A stretch of 64,000 bases of DNA from contig CAYZVO010000010.1 of NCBI GenBank assembly GCA_964481655.1, positions 12,835 through 76,834 on the forward strand, written 5' to 3'. The notes beneath the pieces are model-generated. The model was not told the DNA's origin and searched no databases. It was given only the letters and a program-made list of their open reading frames with translations. A program made the position numbers and the translations under genes. Positions 8,324 to 17,719 of this stretch are shown piece by piece (the stretch's first letter is position 1; each line of letters starts with the position of its first letter). The stretch is from CALDOK01 sp964481655. Its GTDB lineage: Bacteria > Myxococcota_A > UBA796 > JAFGLY01.

Positions 8324-9322
8324 CTAGGGTCCGTTGACCAGCTCACCCGTCCAGCGCTGGCCCGGGACCCCGATCACGATCTCCTTCACCCGATTTCCGT
8401 TCTCGGGCTCCGGCAGGTAGATGGCGTCGCTGCGCCAGCCGTCGGATCCGGTGCCGAAGACCAGGCCGTGGGCCACGGTGCGGGGGGCGCTGGACCAGTC
8501 CACCAGCGTGGTCACCTCGCCGCCGTCGGCCGATGCCCGGTACAGGGATCGGGAGTCGTAGTCCACGGCGTAGACCTGGCCGCAGATGTCGATGCCCAGC
8601 CCGTCGTGCCAGCCTCGACCCAGCCCCTCGGCGAAGACCTGGGGCTGCCCCACGGGCATGTAGTCATCGTCCAGATCCACCACGAAGACGCGCCCCCGGT
8701 TGTCGATGGTGCCGATGAAGAGCTGCTCGTAGTCCCGCGAGAACTCGAGGATGCGGGGGGAGACCCCGGGGGGGAGGCCCTCGGATCCGGTGAACAGCTC
8801 CGTGTACGCCCCGCTGTCAGGGTCGATGGCGAACGCCCCGTTCCAGCCCGCGGCGTAGATCCGGTCGTTGGGGGCCACGACCACGGCGTAGTTGGCCAGC
8901 CCCCCCACGACGACGCTCTGGCCACCCTCCGGGGTGTAGCGGCGGATCTCGCCGGCGCCGTAGCCGTAGGTGGAGATCAGATCACCGTCGGACAGGTAGG
9001 CCAGCCCCTCGACCTCGCCCGCGGCGGGGATCCACACGCTCCAGTCACCGTCGCGGGTCGCCTTGATCAGCGACACCCCGTCGCTGCCCACGATGTGGCC
9101 GGCGTCGTCGAAGGCCAGGCCCTTGTAGCCGGACACCCCCTCGAGGATGGTCTCGGGCTCGGGGGACGCGGGCACGGTGGTGCAGTCGAAGACGTCTCCG
9201 ACTGAGCCGGTGTCATCGGGATCGTCGGGGCCGGTGTCGTCCCCGGGGGTGCAGCCGGTGGCGGCGGCGAGGACCAGGAACAGGCCTGGGATCAGGGTGG
9301 GGCAGAGGCTGGCACGGCGCAT
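8324..9322 (-). CDS. Lipoprotein with SMP-30/NHL-like beta-propeller
   Basis: 332-residue predicted lipoprotein: a signal peptide with lipobox LAAATGC, an Asp/Thr/Gly-rich linker, then repeated blades such as GLAFDDAGHIVGSDG, EGLAYLSDGDLISTYG, AVVVAPNDRIYAAGWNG and GLGIDICGQVYAVDYDS. The pattern is like SMP-30/gluconolactonase or NHL propellers, but I cannot place metal ligands with certainty. ATG 9,322 is preferred over the upstream frame because it gives a proper signal peptide and follows GAGGGAG. Probably anchored at the outer surface; ligand unknown. It neighbours other lipoproteins on the same strand. Confidence 0.8.
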   Translation of the reverse strand: MRRASLCPTLIPGLFLVLAAATGCTPGDDTGPDDPDDTGSVGDVFDCTTVPASPEPETILEGVSGYKGLAFDDAGHIVGSDGVSLIKATRDGDWSVWIPAAGEVEGLAYLSDGDLISTYGYGAGEIRRYTPEGGQSVVVGGLANYAVVVAPNDRIYAAGWNGAFAIDPDSGAYTELFTGSEGLPPGVSPRILEFSRDYEQLFIGTIDNRGRVFVVDLDDDYMPVGQPQVFAEGLGRGWHDGLGIDICGQVYAVDYDSRSLYRASADGGEVTTLVDWSSAPRTVAHGLVFGTGSDGWRSDAIYLPEPENGNRVKEIVIGVPGQRWTGELVNGP

Positions 9323-9589
9323 GGGATCTCCCTCGCAGCGAGGCTTCGGTGGGTGCGTCGATGGTCCTGACCTGACCGGAGGGCCCGCGGAGAGGGCCTC
9401 CACTCAGGGCGTGGACGGTGGGGGAGGGGACGATCCCCGCGAGCGTGTCACGTCTTGTCGGCCACCTCGCAGCTCCACGACAACAGCTGGCTGCGGCGCA
9501 TCACCTCGAACGCCTGACGGCTCGGTGCGTGCTGGGTCGTGGGTGCTGGCTGCTCCGAGGAGAGCCGCTGGGGGACGGGGAACGACGCG
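9323..9589. other. Intergenic, nothing recognised
   Basis: About 267 bases between two reverse-strand lipoprotein genes. It should hold the promoter of the propeller gene, but no convincing boxes, hairpin or small gene were found; the open frames across it have no coding character. Confidence 0.5.
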
Positions 9590-10363
9590 CTACGATGGCG
9601 GAACGACGATGACGTCCACGCTGCTCGAGCCCCTCTGACCCACGCTGTCTTCGACGTACAGCATGAGCTGGTGCCTCCCCTCGCTCAGGTAGCCCGTGCC
9701 TCGAACCTGTCCCTTGGCGTCGGGGGTCGCGGTCACGGTCAGCGCGCCGTCCAGGCTGCTCTCCCACCAGACCGTGAGGTCTGTCGTCTCGTCCTCCGAG
9801 TCCTGGACCAGGCCCTCGAAGGTGATGGGCTGGGCGCTGTCGTAGGTACCGTCTGGCGTCGGGGAGAGGATGACAGCGAGGGGTGGTTCGTCTGGGGCCA
9901 CCCACAGCGAGAGCTCGTCGGACGCGGTCGCGCCTCTTGGATCGACCACCGTCAGGACCAGCGTGGTGTCGGCCAGGGCCAAGGTCAGCTCGCAGGAGGT
10001 CGTGCCGTCGGAGGACGGCGCGGTCGCCGCACAGCTCTCGTCACCGCCGAGGTACCAGGTGACCAGCAGATCCTGGTACGGGTGGTCCACGTCTTCGACC
10101 AGCCCCTGGAAGACCACCGTGGTGCCCTCTGAGAAGGTGACGTGGTCAGGGTGAGAGGTGATCGCGGCGACGGGAGCTGCGTTGTAGGTCCCCGTGTCGG
10201 TGTCGGTGTCCGTGTCTGTGTCTGTGTATCTGTCGGTGTCGGGGTCGGTGGCCGTATCGGGGTCCGTGTCTGCCTCCGGGGGGGCTGCGGTGTCGGTCTT
10301 GTCGGCGCAGGACGAGAGAGCGAGCAGGCTTGCGACCAAGATGAGAGTAGAACAGCGGCTCAT
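9590..10363 (-). CDS. Lipoprotein with two Ig/PKD-like domains
   Basis: 257-residue lipoprotein. ATG 10,363 follows GGAGGA and opens MSRCSTLILVASLLALSSC with the lipobox LSSC. A Thr/Asp repeat linker (TDTDTDTDTDTG) leads into two similar beta-sandwich-like segments. The first starts NAAPVAAITSHPDHVTFSEG and has GLVEDVDHPYQDLLVTWY. The second starts PPLAVILSPTPDGTYDSAQP and has GLVQDSEDETTDLTVWWES. These resemble PKD or bacterial Ig repeats used as spacers or adhesive modules in surface proteins. No catalytic motif is visible. Likely surface-exposed; partner unknown. Confidence 0.75.
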   Translation of the reverse strand: MSRCSTLILVASLLALSSCADKTDTAAPPEADTDPDTATDPDTDRYTDTDTDTDTDTGTYNAAPVAAITSHPDHVTFSEGTTVVFQGLVEDVDHPYQDLLVTWYLGGDESCAATAPSSDGTTSCELTLALADTTLVLTVVDPRGATASDELSLWVAPDEPPLAVILSPTPDGTYDSAQPITFEGLVQDSEDETTDLTVWWESSLDGALTVTATPDAKGQVRGTGYLSEGRHQLMLYVEDSVGQRGSSSVDVIVVPPS

Positions 10364-10494
10364 GGGTTCCTCCCCCCGGGACGCTACCATGATGGAGGCG
10401 GGCAGCGCGCGGGTGGGTCGATGTTCCAATCGCGGGCTCGCGGTTTCGGTCCCGGCCGTGCCTTGCTACGCTCATCGTCTGCCTCGGAGCACCC

Positions 10495-11346
10495 ATGGCC
10501 GTCGACGTCGTCATCGATCCCAGCTGGACCTTCTCCCAGGCCTTCATGGTCGCCAAGCAGGCCTACCCGGGCTCCAACATCGGGATGAAGGGCTACCGCA
10601 ACTGGGTGCTCAAGGCCTGGGCCAGCGCCGTGGGCCGGGAGCGGGCCACCCGCGAGCTGGCCGCCTACCGGGCCCTGTTCCCCTCCAAGCGCGCCGCCGC
10701 CGCGGCCATGGGGCTGTCGGCCCACACCTTCCGCCGCCTCGAGGATCACTTCTCGAAGGTGCGCTCGGCCTCCAAGCCCGGGCTCACCCTGTTCCTCTCC
10801 ACCAAGCTCATGCCCTGGGACCAGACCATGCTGCACGCCTATGCGTGCTCGGTCCTGGGCATGGACACCGACGTGCACGTGGCCCAGTACGCGGAGTCCC
10901 CCAGCGGGGCCTCGGCCCGGGTGCGCCTGGTGGGCGGCGACCCCGACGACCTGGTCCGGGTGGCCGAGCACATCGTGGGGGTGGCCTGGCGCACCCAGGA
11001 GAAGGCCGCCCTGCAGGCGGCGGATCTGCTGAAGCTCTCCGAGCTGCAGGACAGCCTCGATCTCATGCGGGCCAAGCTCGAGCGCATCGAGCTGTGGGAG
11101 CAGGAGCGCCGGGACAGCGAGGGCGCCAGGCGGGATCTCGCGGCGGTCAAGCGCGAGACCTGGGCGGCCGCGCCCCTGAAGGCGGCCTGGGATCAGGCCC
11201 TGCGGGCCACCGGCGCCCCCGCGGTGGTCAAGGCCACCCTCGAGGCCGGCGAGAAGGCCATCGCCGCCATCGAAGCCGACCAGCAGGACCGCGCCGAGCG
11301 CGGCCTCGAGGCCAAGCTGGCCCGGCAGGAGCTGGGGGAGGAGTAG
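10495..11346 (+). CDS. Hypothetical protein with C-terminal coiled coil
   Basis: 283 residues, cytoplasmic by appearance (no signal peptide or membrane segment). I do not recognise a family. The middle has a possible helix-turn-helix-like stretch, MGLSAHTFRRLEDHFSK. From about residue 165 it becomes a long charged helix (LLKLSELQDSLDLMRAKLER onward) with heptad character to the end. ATG 10,495 was chosen as the first start of the frame; a TACGCT box lies about 25 nt upstream. It stands alone between lipoproteins of opposite and same orientation, so context gives no function. Confidence 0.65.
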   Translation: MAVDVVIDPSWTFSQAFMVAKQAYPGSNIGMKGYRNWVLKAWASAVGRERATRELAAYRALFPSKRAAAAAMGLSAHTFRRLEDHFSKVRSASKPGLTLFLSTKLMPWDQTMLHAYACSVLGMDTDVHVAQYAESPSGASARVRLVGGDPDDLVRVAEHIVGVAWRTQEKAALQAADLLKLSELQDSLDLMRAKLERIELWEQERRDSEGARRDLAAVKRETWAAAPLKAAWDQALRATGAPAVVKATLEAGEKAIAAIEADQQDRAERGLEAKLARQELGEE

Positions 11347-11442
11347 GGGAGGGCGCGGTAGCGGGCTTGGTGATTCGCTTCTCGCGGGGCGTCGGGCCGT
11401 GTACCATGGGATCGCCCCCGCTCCTTTCCACCGAGGCCCGCC

Positions 11443-12420
11443 ATGACCCTCGTCGTCGCCCTGCCCCTGATCCTCTCCGGCGCGCTGCACGCTGCGGAGA
11501 CCTGTACGATCCAGGCCACCCAGTGGCTGCAGGACGGCCCCCTGCGGGCCGCCGTGGACGGCCCCATCATCGCCCAGGCCCGGACGAGCCCAGAGCTGCT
11601 GGCGGTGGAGGCCGAGCTGGGGGGCGAGCCCCTCGGCGCGCTGGTGCGCATCGAGGACTCGGTGGCCAGGGTGGAGGCCTACATGGCCGCCGACGAGCTG
11701 CGGGTGCGCGCCCGCCGGCCCCTGTCCTTCGCCGACGACACCATCTACACCGGCAAGGCGGACCTGCGGGTCCGGGAGGTCGGCGCCACGGGGGTGAAGG
11801 TGGCCCCGATGGCGCTCCCCCCGTGGATCGAGGTGAACGGCTCCATGGGCGCCACGGTGGCCTGCGACGATCTGGACCTGGTGGAGACCTGGCCCGGCGA
11901 TCTGCGCCCCCTGGCCCTGGGCTCGGCCAAGCGCGGGGAGCGGGTCTACCTGAAGCCCGGTGAGCACATCGAGCTGTCCCGCATCCCGGGCAGCTCGGCG
12001 GCGGTCACCCTGCACCCCACGGATTGGATTCCGGTGGAGGCGGTCTCGAAGGACGCCTCGGCGGTGCGCATCCTGGCGCGCTTCGACGGAGGGATCTTGG
12101 CGGGCTGGGTCGAGACGGACGCGGTGGCCGACGAACGCCCTCCGGTCGAGGAGGCCGAGCCCTCACCGCCAGCGCCGGACGTCATCGAGGCCCCGCACAG
12201 CGGTGAGGCCAAGATCTGCAAGAAGGAGCTGCCCCTGTGGGTGACCGCCGGTGACGGCGACCACATCCTGGGCACCCTGTCCGCCGGCACCGGGGTGATG
12301 GTGGGTGAGAAGGTCGAGGACCGGGTCACGGTCCACGCGGTCCCCAGCGCCACCGCCTGGTACCGCCGCGGGGACACCACCTGGTGGTTGGACGCCAAGG
12401 CCGCCCGCGGCTGCAAGTAG
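11443..12420 (+). CDS. Secreted hypothetical protein
   Basis: 325 residues with a short signal peptide (LVVALPLILSGALHAAE, cleavage probably after AAE). The mature part has few cysteines, several beta-rich segments and a proline/glutamate linker (PPVEEAEPSPPAPD) separating a large N-terminal region from a ~75-residue C-terminal region with CKKELPLWVTAGDGDHILG and a terminal Cys. The C-terminal part has an SH3-like feel (LWVTAGDGDHILGTLSAGTG), but this is only an impression. A periplasmic or surface role is inferred from the signal. Transcribed toward the kinase gene 84 bp downstream. Confidence 0.65.
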   Translation: MTLVVALPLILSGALHAAETCTIQATQWLQDGPLRAAVDGPIIAQARTSPELLAVEAELGGEPLGALVRIEDSVARVEAYMAADELRVRARRPLSFADDTIYTGKADLRVREVGATGVKVAPMALPPWIEVNGSMGATVACDDLDLVETWPGDLRPLALGSAKRGERVYLKPGEHIELSRIPGSSAAVTLHPTDWIPVEAVSKDASAVRILARFDGGILAGWVETDAVADERPPVEEAEPSPPAPDVIEAPHSGEAKICKKELPLWVTAGDGDHILGTLSAGTGVMVGEKVEDRVTVHAVPSATAWYRRGDTTWWLDAKAARGCK

Positions 12421-12504
12421 CCCTGGGGGCTGCCTGGGGTCAGACGCGCCAGCCCCGTCGCCGACGGGGCGGGGACGCGGTATGGTCAGCTCCGGAGGTC
12501 CGCC

Positions 12505-13993
12505 GTGATCGGGCAGCAGATCGGCCACTATCGCCTGGATGAGCAGCTCGGAAAGGGCGGCTTCGGCACCGTCTACCGGGGCACCCACGCCCGGCTGCCC
12601 TCCCTGCGGGTGGCGGTCAAGGTGGTGCACCCGAACCTGGCCTCGGACCCCAGCTTCCAGAAGCTGCTGCAGAAAGAGGTCGAGGTCCTGCACGGCCTGC
12701 AGCACCCGGGCATCGTGGCCTTCCGCGACCTGCTGGTGGAGCAGGACAGCACCGCCATCGTGCTCGAGCTGCTCGAAGGCCTCGACCTGCGCCACGCCCT
12801 GCTGCAGGGGCCCTTCACGGCCTCGGAGGTCGCCCGGGTGCTCTACGAGCTGCTCGAGGCCCTGGCCTACGCCCACCGGCGCGGGGTGGTGCACCGGGAC
12901 ATCAAGCCCGAGAACATCTTCCTGTGCAGCGACGGGCGCTTGAAGCTGATGGACTTCGGCATCGCCAAGGTGGCCCACTCCACCCTGGCCAGCCAGAGCG
13001 GCATGGTCTCGGGGACCCTGGACTACATGGCGCCGGAGCGCTTCCGGCGGGAGTCCCCGGCCTCCTCCGACCTCTACGCCCTGGGCCTGGTGGCCTGGGA
13101 GCTGCTCACCGGGCGGCTGGCCTGTCCAGAGGGCGACATCCCCGCCAAGATCGGCTGGCACATGGGCCATGGCGCCCCCGACGTGCGCGAGGTGCTGCCC
13201 GGCTGCCCCGACTGGCTGGCGGAGCTCATCGCTCGCATGGCGGCCACGGACGCCCAGGAGCGCCCGGTGGACGCCGACGCCGCGCTGACCCTGCTCGAGG
13301 AGAGCTGGCCGTCGCCGGGCCCCCGGGCCTCCACCGGCGTGACCCCGCGCCACGCCGTGGGCTCCCCGACACCTCCGCCCCGTCGTGGCCCCTCGGCCCC
13401 GACCCTGGCCCCTGGCCTGGCCGACAGCCTCTGCGACATGCCCCTGGTGCAGAAGTCCACCCCCACCTGGGCACCCGGTGTGGACGCGGGCCCGGCGCCC
13501 CGTCCCAGCCGGCCTCCCACGGGCATCTCGGACTACCGCGAGCCCCGGGGCGCGCCGCCTCCGCCTCGCGAGGCCCCCCGCTCGTTCTTCTCGGAGCTGG
13601 TGCCCCGCGGGGCCGGGCTGCTGCTGGCGGTCGTGGCCGTGCTCGCCGTGATCGGCGGCAGCCTGCTGGCCCTGGGCGTGGCGGCGGGCTCGGAGCCCCA
13701 CGAGCAGATGGGCATGGGCCTGGGGTTGGTGTCCATCATCGCCACCCCGGCGGGCTCGCTGTTCTTCTTCCTGGCGGCCCTGGTGGACGGCCGCGCCCTG
13801 GCCCGGTCGCTGTACTTCGGGCTGTCGGCCCTGGCGATGCTGGGCACCGCGGTGATCATGCCCGTCGCGATGATGGCCGACGAGCTGGATCTGGCCAGCG
13901 CCATCACCGGCGGCGTCTGCTGCGGCGGCCTGCCCATGCTGCTGCCGGGCTTGCTCTGCGTGCTCTTCGCGGGGGGGGGCGGGGGGGCCGTGA
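12505..13993 (+). CDS. Membrane-anchored Ser/Thr protein kinase (Pkn2-type), 3' end uncertain
   Basis: Eukaryotic-type kinase: glycine loop GKGGFGTV (16-23), VAVK Lys39, HRDIKPEN (130-137) with catalytic Asp132, DFG (150-152) and MAPER. A proline-rich linker follows, then four hydrophobic helices from about residue 372, so the kinase faces the cytoplasm and is held by the C-terminal membrane block. No extracellular sensor is seen. GTG 12,505 follows GGAGG. The frame as given runs on to 14,577 across poly-G tracts (13,971-13,987 and 14,041-14,047) and antisense to the next gene, which is not credible. Removing one G would end the protein at the TGA at 13,991-13,993, the end used here. Confidence 0.85.
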
Positions 13994-14060
13994 CGCGTTC
14001 GCGCGGCGCAGCGGGGCGGGGCTGTTCTCGGGGCGCGACGGGGGGGGGCGGGCTACTCGG
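13971..14060. other. Poly-G tracts with suspected indel errors
   Basis: Runs of 9, 7 and 7 G with single C interruptions lie at the 3' end of the kinase and just beyond. They extend the kinase frame through an opposite-strand gene, which argues for indel errors. Confidence 0.6.
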
Positions 14061-14571
14061 CGGGGGGCTCCTGCATGGCCTGGCGCATCCGGCCCTGGCG
14101 GCCGCGGGCGCGCTCCGCGCGGTCGAGGACCACGGCCTGCTGCTCGCTGGTCAGGGTCTCGAAGAACTCCACCCCGGCGCTGGCGATGGCGTGGTGCATC
14201 TCGCTCTGGCGGGCCAGGCGCTCGTCGATGAGGGCGTGGATGGCCTCGCTGTCCACGGGATCGGCCTCGAGGGCGGCCATGATGGTCTCCTTCTCGGCCA
14301 GGCGCTCCTCGCGGTGGGACTCGGCCTGCTCGCGCAGCTCGGCGCGCAGCTCCTGGGCCAGGGCCTCCTGGTTCTCGTTCAGGTCGAGGTCCGCGATCAG
14401 CTGCCCGATCTGACCCATGCCGGGGCCGCCGGCGCCGCGGGCGCGCATGGCGTGGCGGGCTTCCATGCCCTGGCGACCCTGCTGGGCGATGGCGGTGGTG
14501 CCGATGACGGTGACGGCGCCGAGGGTGGCGAAGCCGAGGCCGAAGACGATGGTGCGGAGGGTGGTGGACAT
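14053..14571 (-). CDS. Periplasmic Spy/CpxP-like (LTxxQ-type) protein
   Basis: 172 residues with a signal peptide (TIVFGLGFATLGAVTVIGTTAIAQ) and a mostly helical, Gln/Glu/Arg/Met-rich mature part. It contains LDLNENQEALAQELRAELRE, then EKETIMAALEADPVD and FFETLTSEQQAVVLDRAE. The LT(S)EQ element and the helical hairpin pattern fit the Spy/CpxP/CnrR-like family of periplasmic chaperones and metal sensors. ATG 14,571 follows AAGGAGT, and the signal peptide starts there. It faces the kinase gene tail to tail. Its partner signalling system, if any, is not in view. Confidence 0.75.
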   Translation of the reverse strand: MSTTLRTIVFGLGFATLGAVTVIGTTAIAQQGRQGMEARHAMRARGAGGPGMGQIGQLIADLDLNENQEALAQELRAELREQAESHREERLAEKETIMAALEADPVDSEAIHALIDERLARQSEMHHAIASAGVEFFETLTSEQQAVVLDRAERARGRQGRMRQAMQEPPAE

Positions 14572-14749
14572 GCGTGACTCCTTCGTGGGCTGGGATGGTG
14601 ACGGGCTGTCATCCACGTTTTCAACCTACGGCTGCGCTGTTGGCTCCCCATGGGGGTCGTCCCAAGGAAGCCTGCACTGTGTGAAGGATTGTTGCGGCGG
14701 CCCGCGGTCACCTTGGCCCGGTCACCGGGTCGGGCTACACCGCGACTCC

Positions 14750-15568
14750 ATGCGCATCCACCACCTCGACTGCGGCAGCATGACCCCGCCTGGTGCTCGA
14801 TTCCTCGGCGTGCCTCAGGGCGCCTGGGGGCCGGCCCGGCTGGCCACCCACTGCCTGCTGGCCGAGCTGCCGGATCGCCTGGTGCTGGTGGACACGGGCT
14901 TCGGGCTGCTGGACATCCACGATCCCCTGCGCCGGCTGGGGCCCAGCTTCCTGGCCATCTCCCACCCCCAGCTCGAGCCCATGCAGGCGGCCATCCGCCA
15001 GGTCCAGGCCCTGGGCTTCCAGCCGCAGGACGTCACCGACATCCTGCTGACCCACATGGACCTGGACCACGCCGGCGGCCTGGCGGACTTCCCGTGGGCC
15101 CGGGTGCACATCGCCCGCGCCGAGCACCAGGCCGCCACGGTGAACCCCAGCCGGGCCGAGCGGCAGCGCTACCGGCTCATGCAGTGGTCCCACGGCCCCC
15201 ACTGGGTCACCCACGGTGGCGGTGGCGAGCGCTGGATGGGCTTCGAGGGCGTGCGTCCCGTCCAGGGGCTGGGCGCGGACCTGCTCCGGGTGCCCTTGCC
15301 CGGCCACACCCGCGGCCACACCGGCTACGCCCTGCGCGGCGAGCACGGCTGGGTGCTGCACGCGGGTGACGCCATCTTCGACCGCCGGGAGCTGGGCTTC
15401 TGGCGCCACCCGCCGGTGGCCCTGCGCGCCTACCAGCGCAGCCTGGCCGTCGATGTGCGGGCCCGCAAGCGCAGCCGTGCGGCGCTGGCCCATTGCCACC
15501 AGGAGCACGGGCACGAGGTGGAGATCCTCTGCACCCACGAGGCCTCGGCGTTGAACGAGCGGGGCTGA
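14750..15568 (+). CDS. Metallo-beta-lactamase-fold hydrolase
   Basis: 272-residue hydrolase of the MBL superfamily, without a signal peptide. Metal-site motifs are in order: THMDLDHAGGL (HxDxDH variant), a middle His-containing segment (VPLPGHTRGHTGYAL) and LHAGDAIF. The end has CHQEHGHEVEILCTHEA. The layout is like lactonase or glyoxalase-type members (AttM-like), but substrate cannot be read from the sequence. The second position is Asp instead of His, as in many members of this subgroup. ATG 14,750 is the first start in frame that gives a family-like N-terminus (MRIHHLDCGSM). It stands alone. Confidence 0.85.
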   Translation: MRIHHLDCGSMTPPGARFLGVPQGAWGPARLATHCLLAELPDRLVLVDTGFGLLDIHDPLRRLGPSFLAISHPQLEPMQAAIRQVQALGFQPQDVTDILLTHMDLDHAGGLADFPWARVHIARAEHQAATVNPSRAERQRYRLMQWSHGPHWVTHGGGGERWMGFEGVRPVQGLGADLLRVPLPGHTRGHTGYALRGEHGWVLHAGDAIFDRRELGFWRHPPVALRAYQRSLAVDVRARKRSRAALAHCHQEHGHEVEILCTHEASALNERG

Positions 15569-15580
15569 CCGATCAGCGGA

Positions 15581-16468
15581 TCAGCGGCGGCGGCGTCCCG
15601 CGATGGCGGCACCGAGCAGGGCGAGCAGACCGAGCAGGCCGCCGCTGTGGCCCGCGCTGCTGCAGCCCTTGTCGGGGGCTTCCCGGGCGCCCTCGGTGCC
15701 GACGTACTCGTCCAGCTGCGCGTAGACGTTCTGCATCTGGCTGATGAGCAGCAGCTGGGCCTGGTTCTCGGAGATGGGCAGCCCATCCCAGTAGGCCTCG
15801 ACCCACATGGACTGCAGGGCCAGGGTGCCCTCGCCGTAGGGCAGCAGGACGTTGAGGTAGTACTGGTCGTGGATCTCGATCCAGTCGACCCCGATGTCGA
15901 TGGGGACATCGAGCCAGGTGCGCTGCACCCAGACGGTGCCCTTCTCGGTCTCCACCCAGCGGTACTGGCCGTGGTTGTTGATGATCATCTCCCCGATGAT
16001 CGGGTAGTCATCCTCGATGTAGTTCTGGACCTCGGCGAAGTCGCAGCTCATGTCCTCGAAGCAGTCGGCGTCGGTGAGGTAGGTGCGCTCGTAGTGTTCG
16101 TGGGCGTCGGGGAAGAGGTCTTCCTGGTCGTCCACCAGCTGGGGCACGCCCAGGGCGTAGGGGGTGTAGACGCTCTCGGTGCCGACCGCCGCGCCTACCA
16201 TCGCGTCGGTGTTGCGGTCGCGATCGTCCAGGGCGCTCACCGTCGTGTCGCTCAGGTTGGTGACCGAGTAGCCCTCGAAGGTCTCATCGAGGTTGTTCAG
16301 CAGCCAGGTGTCGAGGTTGTACAGGCCCTGCTCGAGGGCGTCGGGGTGCTCGTCGTCGTAGTGGGCGAAGAGGTAGCCGCACAGCTCGTCGAGCTCCTCG
16401 GGCGCCGGCGGGACCTGTCGGCAGCCGACGGCGAGCAGGGCGAAGGGGATGAGTGCGATGGCGCGCAT
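15581..16468 (-). CDS. Lipoprotein-like surface protein with MYXO-CTERM-type tail
   Basis: 295 residues. The signal peptide has a lipobox-like ALLAVGC. The body is acidic and aromatic-rich without a family I recognise; it has Cys pairs around DCFEDMSCDF. The C-terminus ends in GCSSAG, a hydrophobic helix and RRRR, the pattern of MYXO-CTERM sorting signals processed by myxosortase. A protein with both a lipobox and such a tail is unusual, and one of the two may not be functional. ATG 16,468 was chosen over one 33 bp upstream because the signal peptide starts there. A TATGCT box lies upstream at about 16,498-16,503. Confidence 0.75.
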   Translation of the reverse strand: MRAIALIPFALLAVGCRQVPPAPEELDELCGYLFAHYDDEHPDALEQGLYNLDTWLLNNLDETFEGYSVTNLSDTTVSALDDRDRNTDAMVGAAVGTESVYTPYALGVPQLVDDQEDLFPDAHEHYERTYLTDADCFEDMSCDFAEVQNYIEDDYPIIGEMIINNHGQYRWVETEKGTVWVQRTWLDVPIDIGVDWIEIHDQYYLNVLLPYGEGTLALQSMWVEAYWDGLPISENQAQLLLISQMQNVYAQLDEYVGTEGAREAPDKGCSSAGHSGGLLGLLALLGAAIAGRRRR

Positions 16469-16558
16469 GGCGTACCCGGGGTGCGTGATCGGGCACAGCA
16501 TATACCGGAAACAGCGCGGGGTGCAGCGGCGGAAATCGCGTTGGTATCGCGCTTATCA

Positions 16559-16574
16559 CTGACCCACGGGTCAG
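16559..16574. promoter_or_regulatory. 7+7 bp inverted repeat (CTGACCC-AC-GGGTCAG)
   Basis: Perfect inverted repeat with a 2-bp centre, overlapping the stop of the aminotransferase gene and lying upstream of the lipoprotein gene. It may be a protein-binding site for the latter; the tiny loop makes a terminator less likely. Confidence 0.35.
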
Positions 16575-17719
16575 AATTGGTGGGCGTCCGCCAGCAGCTC
16601 GACCACCCGGTCCAGCTCGTCGGGGGTCGTGTAGCCGTGGGGAGCGAGGCGCAAGGCCCCCCCGCGCACCGAGGCCAGCACGCCGCGGTCCTCGAGCTGG
16701 GCCGGCAGCCGATCGAAGTCCACGCCGGGGCGGGTGCAGAGCACGATCCCGGACTTTTCTCCGTCGTGATCCCGCGGTGAGAGCACCCGCCAGCCGCCGC
16801 GCTCGAGCCCCTCACAGAGCCCATCGGTCAGCGCGATGAGGCGCGCCGCGAAGGCCGCAGGTCCAGGCTCCGCGAGCAGCTCGAGGCTGCCCGCCATGCC
16901 GTGGATCCCCGCCAGGTTGGGGGAGCCGGGCTGGAAGCGTCGGGCGTCGGGCATCAGGGGTTGCTCGAGGTCGAACACGTCGAAGGGGCGGCCCACGGAC
17001 AGCCAGCCCTGCACCACCGGCTCGAGGCGCTCCATGGCGCGCGGGGAGGCGTAGCCCAGGCCGATGCCCTCGGGCCCCAGCAGCCACTTGTGGGCGTCGG
17101 CCGCCAGCAGGTCCACCCCGTTTGTGGCGGCGTCCACGGGGAACACCCCCAGGCCCTGGATGGCGTCGAGCACGAACAGGGCGTCGTGGCGACGGCAGAG
17201 CTCGGCGATGGGCGCGAGCTCGACGCGGAAGCCGGAGCGGAACTGCACGAAGCTCACGCTCAGCGCCGCGGTGCGGTCGTCCATCGCCGCGGCGATGTCG
17301 TCGATGTGCACCCGCTCGTCCCGCTGGGGCACGAAGCGCAGCTCGACCCCACGGTTCCGCAGGTGGAACCAAGGCCGCAGGTTGGAGGGGAACTCCCGCT
17401 CCACCAGCACCACGTTGTCACCGGGCTGTACGGGCAGGCCGGTGGACGCCACGCCGATGCCCTGGCTGGTGCTGGTGACGAAGAAGACGCCCTCGAGGGG
17501 GCAGCCCATGATGCGGGCGCCCAGCTGGCGGGCGCGGCGCGCGGCCTGGACGGGGACCCGTGGGTAGTGGGCGCCGCCGTGGGCCACCAGCTCGTCGAGG
17601 TAGGCCTGCATTCCTCGCTGACAGCGAAGGGGCAGGGGGGCCACCGCGGCGTGGGCCAGGTAGGTCCAGCGCTCGGCCGAGGGGAACTCGGCGCGCATCG
17701 CCAGCCAGGGATCAGTCAT
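16571..17719 (-). CDS. Class-V PLP-dependent aminotransferase
   Basis: 382-residue cytoplasmic enzyme of the aminotransferase class V superfamily (cysteine desulfurase / isopenicillin-N-epimerase-like). Seen: YLAHAAVAPLP at the N-terminus, the cofactor Asp in FVLDAIQGLG, and the PLP-binding Lys in DAHKWLLGPEGIG. A terminal domain begins near GGWRVLSPRD. There is no conserved active-site Cys loop of the desulfurase type, so epimerase, lyase or kynureninase-like activity is more likely; substrate is unknown. Its ATG overlaps the rarA stop by 8 bp, so the two genes are co-transcribed. Confidence 0.88.
   Translation of the reverse strand: MTDPWLAMRAEFPSAERWTYLAHAAVAPLPLRCQRGMQAYLDELVAHGGAHYPRVPVQAARRARQLGARIMGCPLEGVFFVTSTSQGIGVASTGLPVQPGDNVVLVEREFPSNLRPWFHLRNRGVELRFVPQRDERVHIDDIAAAMDDRTAALSVSFVQFRSGFRVELAPIAELCRRHDALFVLDAIQGLGVFPVDAATNGVDLLAADAHKWLLGPEGIGLGYASPRAMERLEPVVQGWLSVGRPFDVFDLEQPLMPDARRFQPGSPNLAGIHGMAGSLELLAEPGPAAFAARLIALTDGLCEGLERGGWRVLSPRDHDGEKSGIVLCTRPGVDFDRLPAQLEDRGVLASVRGGALRLAPHGYTTPDELDRVVELLADAHQF

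Noticed and set aside
13226..13474. Small reverse ORFs inside the kinase gene
   Set aside because: Shadows of the forward gene; no independent start signals.
14053..14577. C-terminal extension of the kinase across the Spy/CpxP-like gene
   Set aside because: Begins at suspect G tracts; sequence is antisense shadow of a gene with signal peptide and RBS.
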